A stretch of 64,000 nucleotides of DNA from Microvirga pudoricolor (lineage in GTDB: Bacteria > Pseudomonadota > Alphaproteobacteria > Rhizobiales > Beijerinckiaceae), in assembly GCF_016892705.1 (NCBI RefSeq), contig NZ_JAFEMB010000005.1, positions 62,001 through 126,000 of the forward strand, in the 5' to 3' direction. The notes under the pieces are model-generated. The model was not told the origin of the DNA and ran no database searches. It saw only the letters and a list, made by a program, of their open reading frames with translations. Below are positions 7,052-13,680 of the stretch, piece after piece (the first letter of the stretch is position 1; each line of letters starts with the position of its first letter). Both the position numbers and the translations under genes were made by a program.

Positions 7052-7250
7052 ACGAGAACGCCATGCTGACGAGGGTCGCATCTTCCAGGGCATCGAAGCC
7101 CATGACGACTTTGTCCCGTCCTGCGAAGAAGAACCTGGGGGCGACGTTCGCCCTGATCATGAAGTCCTGAGCTTCTTCCCAGGTGGAGCGGGGGACTTCG
7201 ACGGTCGGCAACTCAACGACATCAGCCGTAGGCCGGAATTGGGTAGACAT
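7038..7250 (-). CDS. Small protein with C-terminal DATLVSMAF motif
   Basis: A 70-residue protein beginning MSTQFRPTADVVELPTVEVP, with a Trp/Glu helix (TWEEAQDFMIRANV) and then RFFFAGRDKVVMGFDALEDATLVSMAFSYELA split over two strands. The end is a degenerate copy of the shared motif in which F-K is replaced by V-S. It is the only copy on the minus strand and sits in the recombinase operon. Confidence 0.55.
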   Translation of the reverse strand: MSTQFRPTADVVELPTVEVPRSTWEEAQDFMIRANVAPRFFFAGRDKVVMGFDALEDATLVSMAFSYELA

Positions 7251-7324
7251 GCGTCGCCCTTTCTCAAAGAGAGGGCTTCACCATGCGGGCAAACGTGCAA
7301 TACGTCAAGTGTGCAATACAGATG

Positions 7325-7561
7325 TCACTCTTTGCGGTAGGTCTCTAACCCTGCCTTTAAGCGTGCGGAGTCGGACGCCCGCATAGGGTCTCCGACCTTC
7401 TCAAAGAGCAAATCGACAGCTTCCTCCATCAGTGCCTGGACAGTCGTCTTCCGCTGGACCGCAAGTTCACGGACCCGCCAATAGGCGTCGTCGTACAGGT
7501 AGCTTGTGAAGGCCTTCTTCATGTCGCGCCCGCCACGCTTTGGCTTCTTGTCGTCCGTCAT
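7325..7561 (-). CDS. Ribbon-helix-helix DNA-binding protein
   Basis: A 78-residue basic/acidic protein. After a charged start, KKAFTSYLYDDAYWRVRELA gives a strand and first helix, and KTTVQALMEEAVDLLFEKVG the second helix, the layout of small ribbon-helix-helix regulators (MetJ/Arc class, as in antitoxin and partition proteins). It lies 56 bases downstream of the serine recombinase on the same strand. It could regulate the recombinase, act in its directionality, or work in partition; no toxin gene is next to it, which argues against a plain toxin-antitoxin pair. Confidence 0.6.
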   Translation of the reverse strand: MTDDKKPKRGGRDMKKAFTSYLYDDAYWRVRELAVQRKTTVQALMEEAVDLLFEKVGDPMRASDSARLKAGLETYRKE

Positions 7562-7617
7562 CTGGCAGCCTTGCTGTATGAACTCCTTGCATCATTGCAG
7601 GAAGGCAGGGGAGGCGG

Positions 7618-9357
7618 TCAAGGCTTCAGCTTATTGAAGACTTCAACTCTCAATGGGTCTTCAGAGCTATCACCAGGATCGCGCGTCATGGTTGTAAAGG
7701 CTTCGCGGACGACGGTGTCGCCCATGTCCTTCAGGACGTTCACCGACCCGACGTATTGGATGCGACGGGCACGTCCACGCCCCTGGGGGTTGGTCTTCTT
7801 GAAGCGGTGAACGATAGCGCCACCCATCAGGACCACATCAAAAACTTCGTTTTCAAAATCGAACCAGACGTAGTCGATGAAGGTCTGGAGAGCCGACGAG
7901 AGCTTCGCGCGATACCGATAGAGGTCGTCACCCGTCGCCGTCTCAAGCTCCGCCCGAAACTGGGCGATGACGGCCTCCAGATCGCTTCTGTCATCTTGTT
8001 GCGCTTCAAGCTCCGCTTTGGCTTCAGCCAGACCGTCGAGGGATTCCTTCCCCTTGCGGATGTCGGTGACGATCTCCCGGAGGGTTTTGCGGTGGAGGTC
8101 CAACAAAGGGTCATCGTCGTCGGTCAGGGAGATTTCCCGCGCCATACGATCCCGACGCTTCTCCAGTTCGCCCAGCTTGAAGGCGACCGCGCCAATTTGC
8201 TTCTCACACTCCTTAAGCTCCGCCATGTCTCTGGTGTTCTCAAACACGTCGGAGAGCCGGTATTCAGGGATGTGGTCGAGGATGGCGGCTTCGACTTCGT
8301 CGTAATTGAACCTCTCGCCACCAGGGCAGCCGCGCTTTGCCTCAGCATTCGAACAAGCGAAATATCGAAACACTTTGCCATGGTCTGGGCGACCCTTCGC
8401 GACCGCCTTCGTGACGATCTTCATCGGGCTCTTACACGCCAAGCACTCCGCCCGGTTGCCCAGGAGGTTCGTCAGGTAGAGGCCTTTTGCTCCCGAGGCG
8501 TGTTTCTTCCGAGCCGCCTGGGCGCGAAGCCAAAGGTCTTCGTCAATGACCTTGGGGTAATAGTCGGCAACCTCTTCCCCTACTTTGACCTTCTGCCCAT
8601 CCTCCACGGCTCCAGGCTGGTGGAAGCCCAACAGGGCACGGTTGGAAAGCAAGTTATAGACGGTGGTCGGATGCCACCCGGCACCCTTCCTCCCTACGAC
8701 CGTCTTGAACGGTGGCTCCCGACGATCATTGAGCATCCGGGCAATCGTATACGTACCGACGCCTGAGATGGTCAGTTCGAAAATCTCATGGATGACCTTC
8801 ACCCGCTCCGGGTAGGGCTTGTACTGCCCATCGGTGTCGAGGAAGAGCCATGACGGGCAAATCGCCCCTTTGATTCCATTCTTCCGCCGTCCGACCCAGG
8901 AATGTTTGACCCGTTCGGATTTCTTCTCGCTTTCTTCGTTGGCTCGACTCATGATCATCAGCGAGCCCATCAGTTGCATGGGGTCGTTGACGGTGTCCTG
9001 GTCATAAATACGGTCGTCCATGATCGTGCCGATTTTGATCCCGGCATTCAGGAGATTGATGAACCAGGGGAGGGCGGTGCCAACCTTTTCACGGGAGAGG
9101 CGGTCGAGGGATTCCACCAGCAGCCACGACCCAGGTCTGATCTTCTGGGCGGTCACGTCATCCATGAAGGCCTTCAACTGACCTTCGGTCTTGTTCTTCG
9201 AGCGGAAGGCGGAAACGCCCAGGTCGGAGTAGTTCTTCACGATCCGGAGGCGGTTCTTCTGGGCGAAGGTGTCGGAGAGTTCGACCTGTCGCCGATGGGA
9301 GTCACCCCGAACCTGACCCTTGGTCGAGTACCGGATGTAGGAGTAGGCGAGCGCCAT
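7618..9357 (-). CDS. Large serine recombinase (site-specific integrase)
   Basis: A 579-residue enzyme that cuts and rejoins att sites through a serine-DNA intermediate. From ATG 9357, the resolvase domain opens MALAYSYIRYSTKGQ with the nucleophile Ser11, followed by ESLDRLSRE (~residue 85) with conserved arginines. A recombinase domain follows (~150-290; ILLNRALLGF-like segment), then a zinc-ribbon (CLACKS ... FACSNAEAKRGC, ~305-350) and a long coiled coil (~385-480), all typical of phage integrases such as phiC31. A frame extension up to 9426 adds 23 residues before the conserved start and is not needed. Upstream of it lies the presumed element boundary. Confidence 0.93.
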   Translation of the reverse strand: MALAYSYIRYSTKGQVRGDSHRRQVELSDTFAQKNRLRIVKNYSDLGVSAFRSKNKTEGQLKAFMDDVTAQKIRPGSWLLVESLDRLSREKVGTALPWFINLLNAGIKIGTIMDDRIYDQDTVNDPMQLMGSLMIMSRANEESEKKSERVKHSWVGRRKNGIKGAICPSWLFLDTDGQYKPYPERVKVIHEIFELTISGVGTYTIARMLNDRREPPFKTVVGRKGAGWHPTTVYNLLSNRALLGFHQPGAVEDGQKVKVGEEVADYYPKVIDEDLWLRAQAARKKHASGAKGLYLTNLLGNRAECLACKSPMKIVTKAVAKGRPDHGKVFRYFACSNAEAKRGCPGGERFNYDEVEAAILDHIPEYRLSDVFENTRDMAELKECEKQIGAVAFKLGELEKRRDRMAREISLTDDDDPLLDLHRKTLREIVTDIRKGKESLDGLAEAKAELEAQQDDRSDLEAVIAQFRAELETATGDDLYRYRAKLSSALQTFIDYVWFDFENEVFDVVLMGGAIVHRFKKTNPQGRGRARRIQYVGSVNVLKDMGDTVVREAFTTMTRDPGDSSEDPLRVEVFNKLKP

Positions 9358-9658
9358 GTCGTCGGCCTCTGAAACTTGATTTGTCACAATAGCACCATCA
9401 AAATGTTTGAGGTGCTTTCCATACACTAAAGAAACCTCTTTCGTAAGACAGAGACGAATCGCCAGGCGGATCTCATCCGCGTCCTCCTGTCCGTTCCCTT
9501 GCGCACCGCCGCCGATTGAGAGTTAACAGGTCGTTGACCAAACAGGGCCGCTGCGCGAGCGGCTCGGGCTTTGCCACAATTCGTTCAGCATTCAGAGAGG
9601 TTCCATCGCGTATAACGGGACCTGAAGGAGAGGGTGCCCCTCGGGCCCCGGTCTCAAG

Positions 9659-10030
9659 GTGAAGACAACCATGACGATGACGCGTTTCATTTCCGGCACT
9701 GCCGCCGCTCTCGCACTTGCCGGCGGCCTCGCTGCCGCCCATCCGGCCGAGGCGCGGGATCGCCTGTCACCCGGCGCAGCCGCCGCAATCGGCGTTCTCG
9801 GCGGCCTTGCGGTCGGCGGCGCCATCGCTGCGTCCCAACCTCCCGCCTATTACCCGCCGGCCCCGGTCTACGCGCCGCCGCCACCGCCGCCAGTCGTTTA
9901 CGAGTCCGCGCCTGTCTACTACGCGCCTCCTCCGCGCCCGGTTTACGTGGAGCGTTGCTTCACCGAGCGCTATAGCGAATGGGTGCCCGGTTGGGGCTGG
10001 GAGCCCCGCCGCCGGGAAGTCTGCCGCTAG
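9659..10030 (+). CDS. Secreted glycine-zipper, Pro/Tyr-rich protein
   Basis: A 123-residue exported protein: signal peptide (residues ~1-31, cleavage near AHPAEA), an Ala/Gly-rich membrane-like stretch (AAAAIGVLGGLAVGGAIAA), a Pro/Tyr repeat region (PPAYYPPAPVYAPPP and following) and a C-terminal Cys pair (RCFTERYSEWVPGW ... EVC). Proteins like this are common in Rhizobiales and are thought to sit in the envelope. It is the first host gene after the mobile element. An alternative Met at residue 5 or 7 is possible. Confidence 0.75.
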   Translation: MKTTMTMTRFISGTAAALALAGGLAAAHPAEARDRLSPGAAAAIGVLGGLAVGGAIAASQPPAYYPPAPVYAPPPPPPVVYESAPVYYAPPPRPVYVERCFTERYSEWVPGWGWEPRRREVCR

Positions 10031-10039
10031 GATCGATTG

Positions 10040-10061
10040 GGCCCGCTCTCGCGGGCCTTTT
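10040..10061 (+). terminator. Rho-independent terminator
   Basis: GGCCCGC (10040-10046), loop TCTC, GCGGGCC (10051-10057), then TTTT. It follows the Pro/Tyr-rich protein gene by 9 bases. Confidence 0.8.
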
Positions 10062-10130
10062 CATGCCGGTGGGGCAACCGGCACCCCGGCCCGGCGTTGT
10101 CCCGCAGCACGCCTATGCCGGGAGCCCGCC

Positions 10131-10325
10131 ATGACCGCACCGAAAACCAGTGACGCCCTGCCGGACGAGCCCAAGCTCAATCCGGGCGACGAGGCTGAAC
10201 CCGGCTCGCCGGGTTCCGGGGAAAACATCTGTTCCGAGTGCCAGGGATCGGGGAAGATCGGGGCCGTCGAATGCCCGATCTGCGGCGGCACCGGCATCGT
10301 GATCACGGGGATTGGAGGGGGGTAG
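10131..10325 (+). CDS. Mini zinc-finger protein (DnaJ-type CxxCxGxG)
   Basis: A 64-residue protein starting at ATG 10131 with GGGAG six bases upstream. After an acidic, Pro-rich half, it carries CSECQGSGKIG and CPICGGTGIV, the paired CxxCxGxG units that bind one zinc in the central domain of DnaJ. No J-domain is present. Such stand-alone proteins are widespread in Rhizobiales with unknown role; a redox or protein-holding function is possible. Confidence 0.75.
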   Translation: MTAPKTSDALPDEPKLNPGDEAEPGSPGSGENICSECQGSGKIGAVECPICGGTGIVITGIGGG

Positions 10326-10330
10326 GGCCT

Positions 10331-10540
10331 CTAGGCCTTGTCGGGCTTTTCCATCCACCGGATCAGCGGCATCACGGGCAGGACCCAGATCAACCCCAAG
10401 ACGATGTAGACGATCGTCTGCATCAGCGTGCCCGCATCCCGTACGCGGCCCTCCGCGATGGCCATCGCCATCAGTGCGTAAACGCAGATGAAGGCCACGA
10501 GGACCACGGCTCCGACAAATTTCCGGGTGCGCTTGCGCAT
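10331..10540 (-). CDS. DUF2842 family small membrane protein
   Basis: A 69-residue protein with two membrane spans (residues ~8-27 and ~40-58), starting MRKRTRKFVGAVVLVAFICV and ending RWMEKPDKA. The layout matches DUF2842, found almost only in alphaproteobacteria. The start at 10540 is preferred over a longer frame to 10600 whose N-terminus is Arg/Pro-rich. It converges on the zinc-finger gene with a 5-base gap. In several relatives it neighbours the heme A synthase gene, as here. Confidence 0.8.
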   Translation of the reverse strand: MRKRTRKFVGAVVLVAFICVYALMAMAIAEGRVRDAGTLMQTIVYIVLGLIWVLPVMPLIRWMEKPDKA

Positions 10541-10671
10541 TCCTGTATCCTCGATCCTGCTGACGGGCCCCGGCCGCTGCGGCAATGGCAGGCGTTGCAC
10601 CCTTTCCTTCGTGCCTCTATGTGACAGGGCCTATCCGGCGTTCAAGCCCCAATCAGCACGTGAGAGTGAGC

Positions 10672-11733
10672 ATGGCTGTCGCAGCCGTCGCAAACGGTGT
10701 CAGGGCGGATCCCATCCGTCCGGCATCCCAGTCAACCGCCGTCCGAACCTGGCTCTATGTCCTGGCCGCCCTGGTGGTCGCCATGGTGGCCGTCGGCGGC
10801 GCCACCCGACTGACGGGCTCCGGCCTATCCATCACGGAGTGGAGGCCTGTGACGGGTGCGCTGCCGCCCTTGTCCGAGCAGGCTTGGCTTGCGGAATTCG
10901 AGAAATACCGTCAGATCCCGCAATATGAGCTGCTCAACAAGGGCATGACCCTGTCGGAGTTCAAATTCATCTACGGCTGGGAATGGAGCCACCGACAACT
11001 CGGGCGCCTGATGGGCTTGGTGTTCTTCCTCCCGCTGGTGTGGTTCTGGGTTCGCGGCGCGATCAATCATCGGCTCGCCCTGACTTTGCTTGGCATTGGC
11101 GCTCTCGGCGGCCTTCAGGGCGCCATCGGCTGGATCATGGTGGCGTCGGGCCTTCAGCCGGGCATGACGGCCGTCGCACCGATCAAGTTGACCTTGCACC
11201 TGACCACCGCAAGCGTGATCTACGCCTGCCTCCTCTGGGTAGCGGCCGGTCTCGGGCGTGAAAAAGCGGGTGGCGCTCCGAGGGTTGCTCCTGCCATGCT
11301 TCTCGGGCTGGTGTTCCTGCAAATCGCGCTCGGCGGCCTCGTGGCTGGGTCCAAGGCCGGTTATACTTACAATACATGGCCTTTGATGGACGGCGCTCTG
11401 GTTCCTCCCGCGTCCGCATTGTTCGTCGTAAAGCCCTGGATCGAGAATTTCGTCGACAACGTAGCCCTGGTTCAATTCAACCACCGCCTGGTGGCCTACG
11501 CCATCGTTGCCTTCACGCTCTGGCACGCGTTGAGTCTGAAAACCTCCCGGCCTGCCACGAAGGCCTCCAGGCGGGCCACAGCGCTCGCGGGCCTTACGCT
11601 GTTCCAGATGGGTCTCGGAATCGTCACGCTCGTCCTCGTCGTACCGCTCTGGGCAGGCCTTGCCCACCAAGTCTTCGCCATGGCCGTCCTGGGAATGGCC
11701 GTCGTCCACCTGCGCCTAAGCCTGTTGGAATAG
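10672..11733 (+). CDS. ctaA: Heme A synthase (CtaA/COX15)
   Basis: A 353-residue integral membrane enzyme that oxidises the C8 methyl of heme O to give heme A for aa3-type cytochrome oxidase. Visible features are eight hydrophobic spans, the GGATRLTGSGLSITEWRPV signature after the first span, the heme-ligand motif EWSHRQLGR after the first loop, and the second paired ligand region QFNHRLVAY near the C-terminus. It matches alphaproteobacterial COX15 (about 350 residues). ATG 10672 is taken as start; an upstream frame to 10585 has no conserved residues. A terminator follows. Confidence 0.93.
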   Translation: MAVAAVANGVRADPIRPASQSTAVRTWLYVLAALVVAMVAVGGATRLTGSGLSITEWRPVTGALPPLSEQAWLAEFEKYRQIPQYELLNKGMTLSEFKFIYGWEWSHRQLGRLMGLVFFLPLVWFWVRGAINHRLALTLLGIGALGGLQGAIGWIMVASGLQPGMTAVAPIKLTLHLTTASVIYACLLWVAAGLGREKAGGAPRVAPAMLLGLVFLQIALGGLVAGSKAGYTYNTWPLMDGALVPPASALFVVKPWIENFVDNVALVQFNHRLVAYAIVAFTLWHALSLKTSRPATKASRRATALAGLTLFQMGLGIVTLVLVVPLWAGLAHQVFAMAVLGMAVVHLRLSLLE

Positions 11734-11750
11734 GGCAGGCGTGAACGCAA

Positions 11751-11777
11751 AAAGGCGGCCCTAGGGCCGCCTTTCCT
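11751..11777. terminator. Bidirectional terminator between ctaA and DUF1236 gene
   Basis: AAAGGCGGCCC and GGGCCGCCTTT (11751-11761 and 11764-11774) form a near-perfect palindrome with A-rich sequence before and TTT after, suited to ending both convergent genes. Confidence 0.75.
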
Positions 11778-11794
11778 GCGAGTGATCGCAAGCG

Positions 11795-12205
11795 TTACTG
11801 AATGATCTGGACGATGCGGCGGGTGCGGGGCTCGACCAGGACGGGCGTGTCGTTCACCACGGTGTAACGGTACTCGGTCGAACCGTACTCGGCGGGCACA
11901 TCGTAGTAGGTCACGCCCTGGTTCGGCAGCACGGCGCCGACACGAACCGACTCACTGTAGCGGTAGGACGGCACGCCCTGAGTCACTACGTACTGACGGA
12001 ACTGGGGCTGCTGCTGACCGGCGATGCCGCCCACGATGGCGCCCGTGACGCCACCAACGGCCGCACCGATCGGGCCGCCCACGATGGCGCCGCCGACGGC
12101 GCCCGTCGCGGCACCGGCGGCCGCGCCGCCATTGGACTGGGCGAAGGCTGCGGCCGGAGCCATCAGGGCAACAAAAGCACCAGCGAGAAGAATTTTCTTG
12201 GACAT
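11795..12205 (-). CDS. DUF1236 glycine-zipper exported protein
   Basis: A 136-residue protein with a signal peptide (residues 1-22, cleavage after AAFAQ), then a long Gly/Ala glycine-zipper segment (~24-62, GAATGAVGGAIVGGPIGAAV), and a DUF1236 domain (~65-136) ending PVLVEPRTRRIVQIIQ. DUF1236 proteins are Rhizobiales envelope proteins of unknown function; the zipper suggests insertion in or across a membrane. The start MSKKILL at 12205 is the natural signal-peptide start; the frame continues upstream without meaning. Confidence 0.82.
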   Translation of the reverse strand: MSKKILLAGAFVALMAPAAAFAQSNGGAAAGAATGAVGGAIVGGPIGAAVGGVTGAIVGGIAGQQQPQFRQYVVTQGVPSYRYSESVRVGAVLPNQGVTYYDVPAEYGSTEYRYTVVNDTPVLVEPRTRRIVQIIQ

Positions 12206-12617
12206 CGTTCGTCTCCAATTGTCGATCGAAACATCCAACGGCTAACCTTCAAACGGGTTCCTAATTCTTATTTTCGTCTCTGCATCACGGATTATTACGG
12301 AATAAATACATCATGACGCCTGAGAAGAAGGGGACCTTGGGCACATACGTCGAGTGGATCGCGCACTCTGGAACGGCCAAGCTTTGGGGAGCCTGACCGC
12401 GTGAGACCGACTGGAGAGTTCCCACGCCGGGGGGGGGCATTCAGAGAAAAAGCGCTGTGCTGTCCTGTCGAATGCAGAGCCTTTTGGTGGAAATTCCTGT
12501 TTTTTCAAGGAACGCAAATTGTAGTCTTCCGAAATTACCTGCTAGAACGGCAACACTGTTAGAGAATCACCCTCCGGCAACCGCATCGGAGTGGCGAAAA
12601 GAGTCAGGAGTTCAGGG
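12206..12617. other. Intergenic region, AT-rich, possible 27-codon frame
   Basis: This stretch separates the divergent DUF1236 and ParA genes and should hold both promoters. It contains A/T-rich blocks and a short frame at 12313-12396 (27 residues, opening MTPEKKGTLGTYVEWIAHSG, with no clear binding site). No tRNA, repeat or known RNA motif was seen. Confidence 0.4.
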
Positions 12618-13295
12618 ATGAATGTGCTGGTCTTTGCTTCACGGAAGGGCGGTGCGGGCAAGAGCACGCTTGCGGCGCATCTGGCGACCTATATCGCCGA
12701 GCACTCCAACTCCACCCTCCTCATCGACGGAGACCCGCAGGGGTCGCTCAGCCTCTGGCACCGCCTGAGAGGCGAGGAGCAGCCAGCCCTGAAAACCAGC
12801 ACCCGCAGCCTGGGCCAGACCCTCGAGAGGGCCGAGCGGGATGGCGTGGAATGGGTCATCATCGACACGCCGCCCGACGCCTCGCCTCCCGTCGCCGAGG
12901 CTATCCGCCACGCGACCCTCGTGGTGATCCCTATGCGTCCCGGCTTGTTCGATCTCGCAGCTGTGCGGGAGACCATCCAGATCGCCCGCGATCTCGGCAA
13001 GCCTTACGCGGTGGTGATCAACGCCGCCCCGGCCAGGCGCGGCCGGCAGGACGATGCGGTTGTGGCCGATGCCCGAGGGGCCCTCAATGGTCTCAAGGCG
13101 CCCGTCTGGTCCGGCCAGATCACCCACCGGCCAGAGATGACCCTGTCCCTGTCCTATGGCGAAGGCGTGAAGGAGTACGGCGCTCGTTCCGTCGGCGCCG
13201 AGGAAATCCGCCAACTCTGGTTGGCGCTGACCCGCACGGTGGATGCCGTGCAGGCTGCTTACAGACGGCCGGGAACCCGACGCGTCGACGCCTGA
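12618..13295 (+). CDS. Orphan ParA-family ATPase
   Basis: A 225-residue P-loop ATPase of the ParA/MinD class. It starts MNVLVFASRKGGAGKSTLAAH with the deviant Walker A (Lys before GGAGKS), followed by LLIDGDPQGS (A' motif) and WVIIDTPPD (Walker B). ATG 12618 is chosen because AGGAG lies seven bases upstream; the frame runs further up without conserved residues. No ParB or parS-like sequence is beside it, so it is probably an orphan positioning protein or a plasmid-type remnant rather than the chromosomal ParA. Followed by a terminator. Confidence 0.85.
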   Translation: MNVLVFASRKGGAGKSTLAAHLATYIAEHSNSTLLIDGDPQGSLSLWHRLRGEEQPALKTSTRSLGQTLERAERDGVEWVIIDTPPDASPPVAEAIRHATLVVIPMRPGLFDLAAVRETIQIARDLGKPYAVVINAAPARRGRQDDAVVADARGALNGLKAPVWSGQITHRPEMTLSLSYGEGVKEYGARSVGAEEIRQLWLALTRTVDAVQAAYRRPGTRRVDA

Positions 13296-13302
13296 GCGAT
13301 TG

Positions 13303-13325
13303 AGCCCGGCCCCGCCGGGCTTTTT
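13303..13325 (+). terminator. Rho-independent terminator
   Basis: AGCCCGGC (13303-13310) pairs with GCCGGGCT (13314-13321) across a 3-base loop, followed by TTTT. It ends the ParA-like gene. Confidence 0.85.
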
Positions 13326-13680
13326 CGTATCCGGGCCTCGCGTTGGCGCCAGCTTACCCGCGCTTGTAACGGATGCCTTGCAATCGTTACCTTCGTCGCG
13401 TCCTCCGCATTTCGCCCGCCGGTTCAGAACGCTGTACAGTCGTTCCGGCCACGGTTCGACACGAAAGATACGTTGAAAGTTTCGTTATCCAGTTTCGACC
13501 ATCGACTGAGATATTTTTTGCGGCTGTTGAGCTTGAGCCGCACCTGGTTGTCGTTTAGGCATGTTTTTCAAGCAGGCGTTGAATAACAAGGTGGCCTGAA
13601 TACACATTTTGACCGATGCACCCGAAATATAAACAGTGCTAGGGTGCCACTTGGCGTAAGGGCATGGGGCAGTTTTACAA
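13326..13680. other. Intergenic region upstream of HWE kinase
   Basis: Nothing beyond ordinary intergenic sequence could be identified: no long frame, no RNA motif and no clear repeat. The last 150 bases are AT-richer and presumably carry the promoter of the kinase gene. A consensus EcfG-type stress promoter was looked for and not found. Confidence 0.4.

Larger units (their letters stand above)
1..9430. mobile_element. Right-hand part of an integrative element or prophage (left end outside window)
   Basis: This block carries a large serine recombinase, a viral/plasmid-type primase, an HNH nuclease and about 15 tiny genes with start/stop overlaps, a layout typical of phage early regions or integrative elements. 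Its base composition looks visibly less GC-rich than the DNA after 9,650, although I did not count it. The chromosomal boundary is placed just beyond the recombinase start because large serine recombinases normally sit at an element edge; the att core itself could not be identified. No capsid, terminase, tail or conjugation gene is visible, so prophage, satellite and ICE remain open. Confidence 0.75.

Noticed and set aside
7325..7561. Toxin-antitoxin module
   Set aside because: The ribbon-helix-helix protein resembles antitoxins, but neither neighbour looks like a ParE, RelE, VapC or HicA toxin.
7756..8766. 336-codon plus-strand frame opposite the serine recombinase
   Set aside because: The recombinase frame carries all catalytic motifs; the opposite frame has no domain and no binding site.
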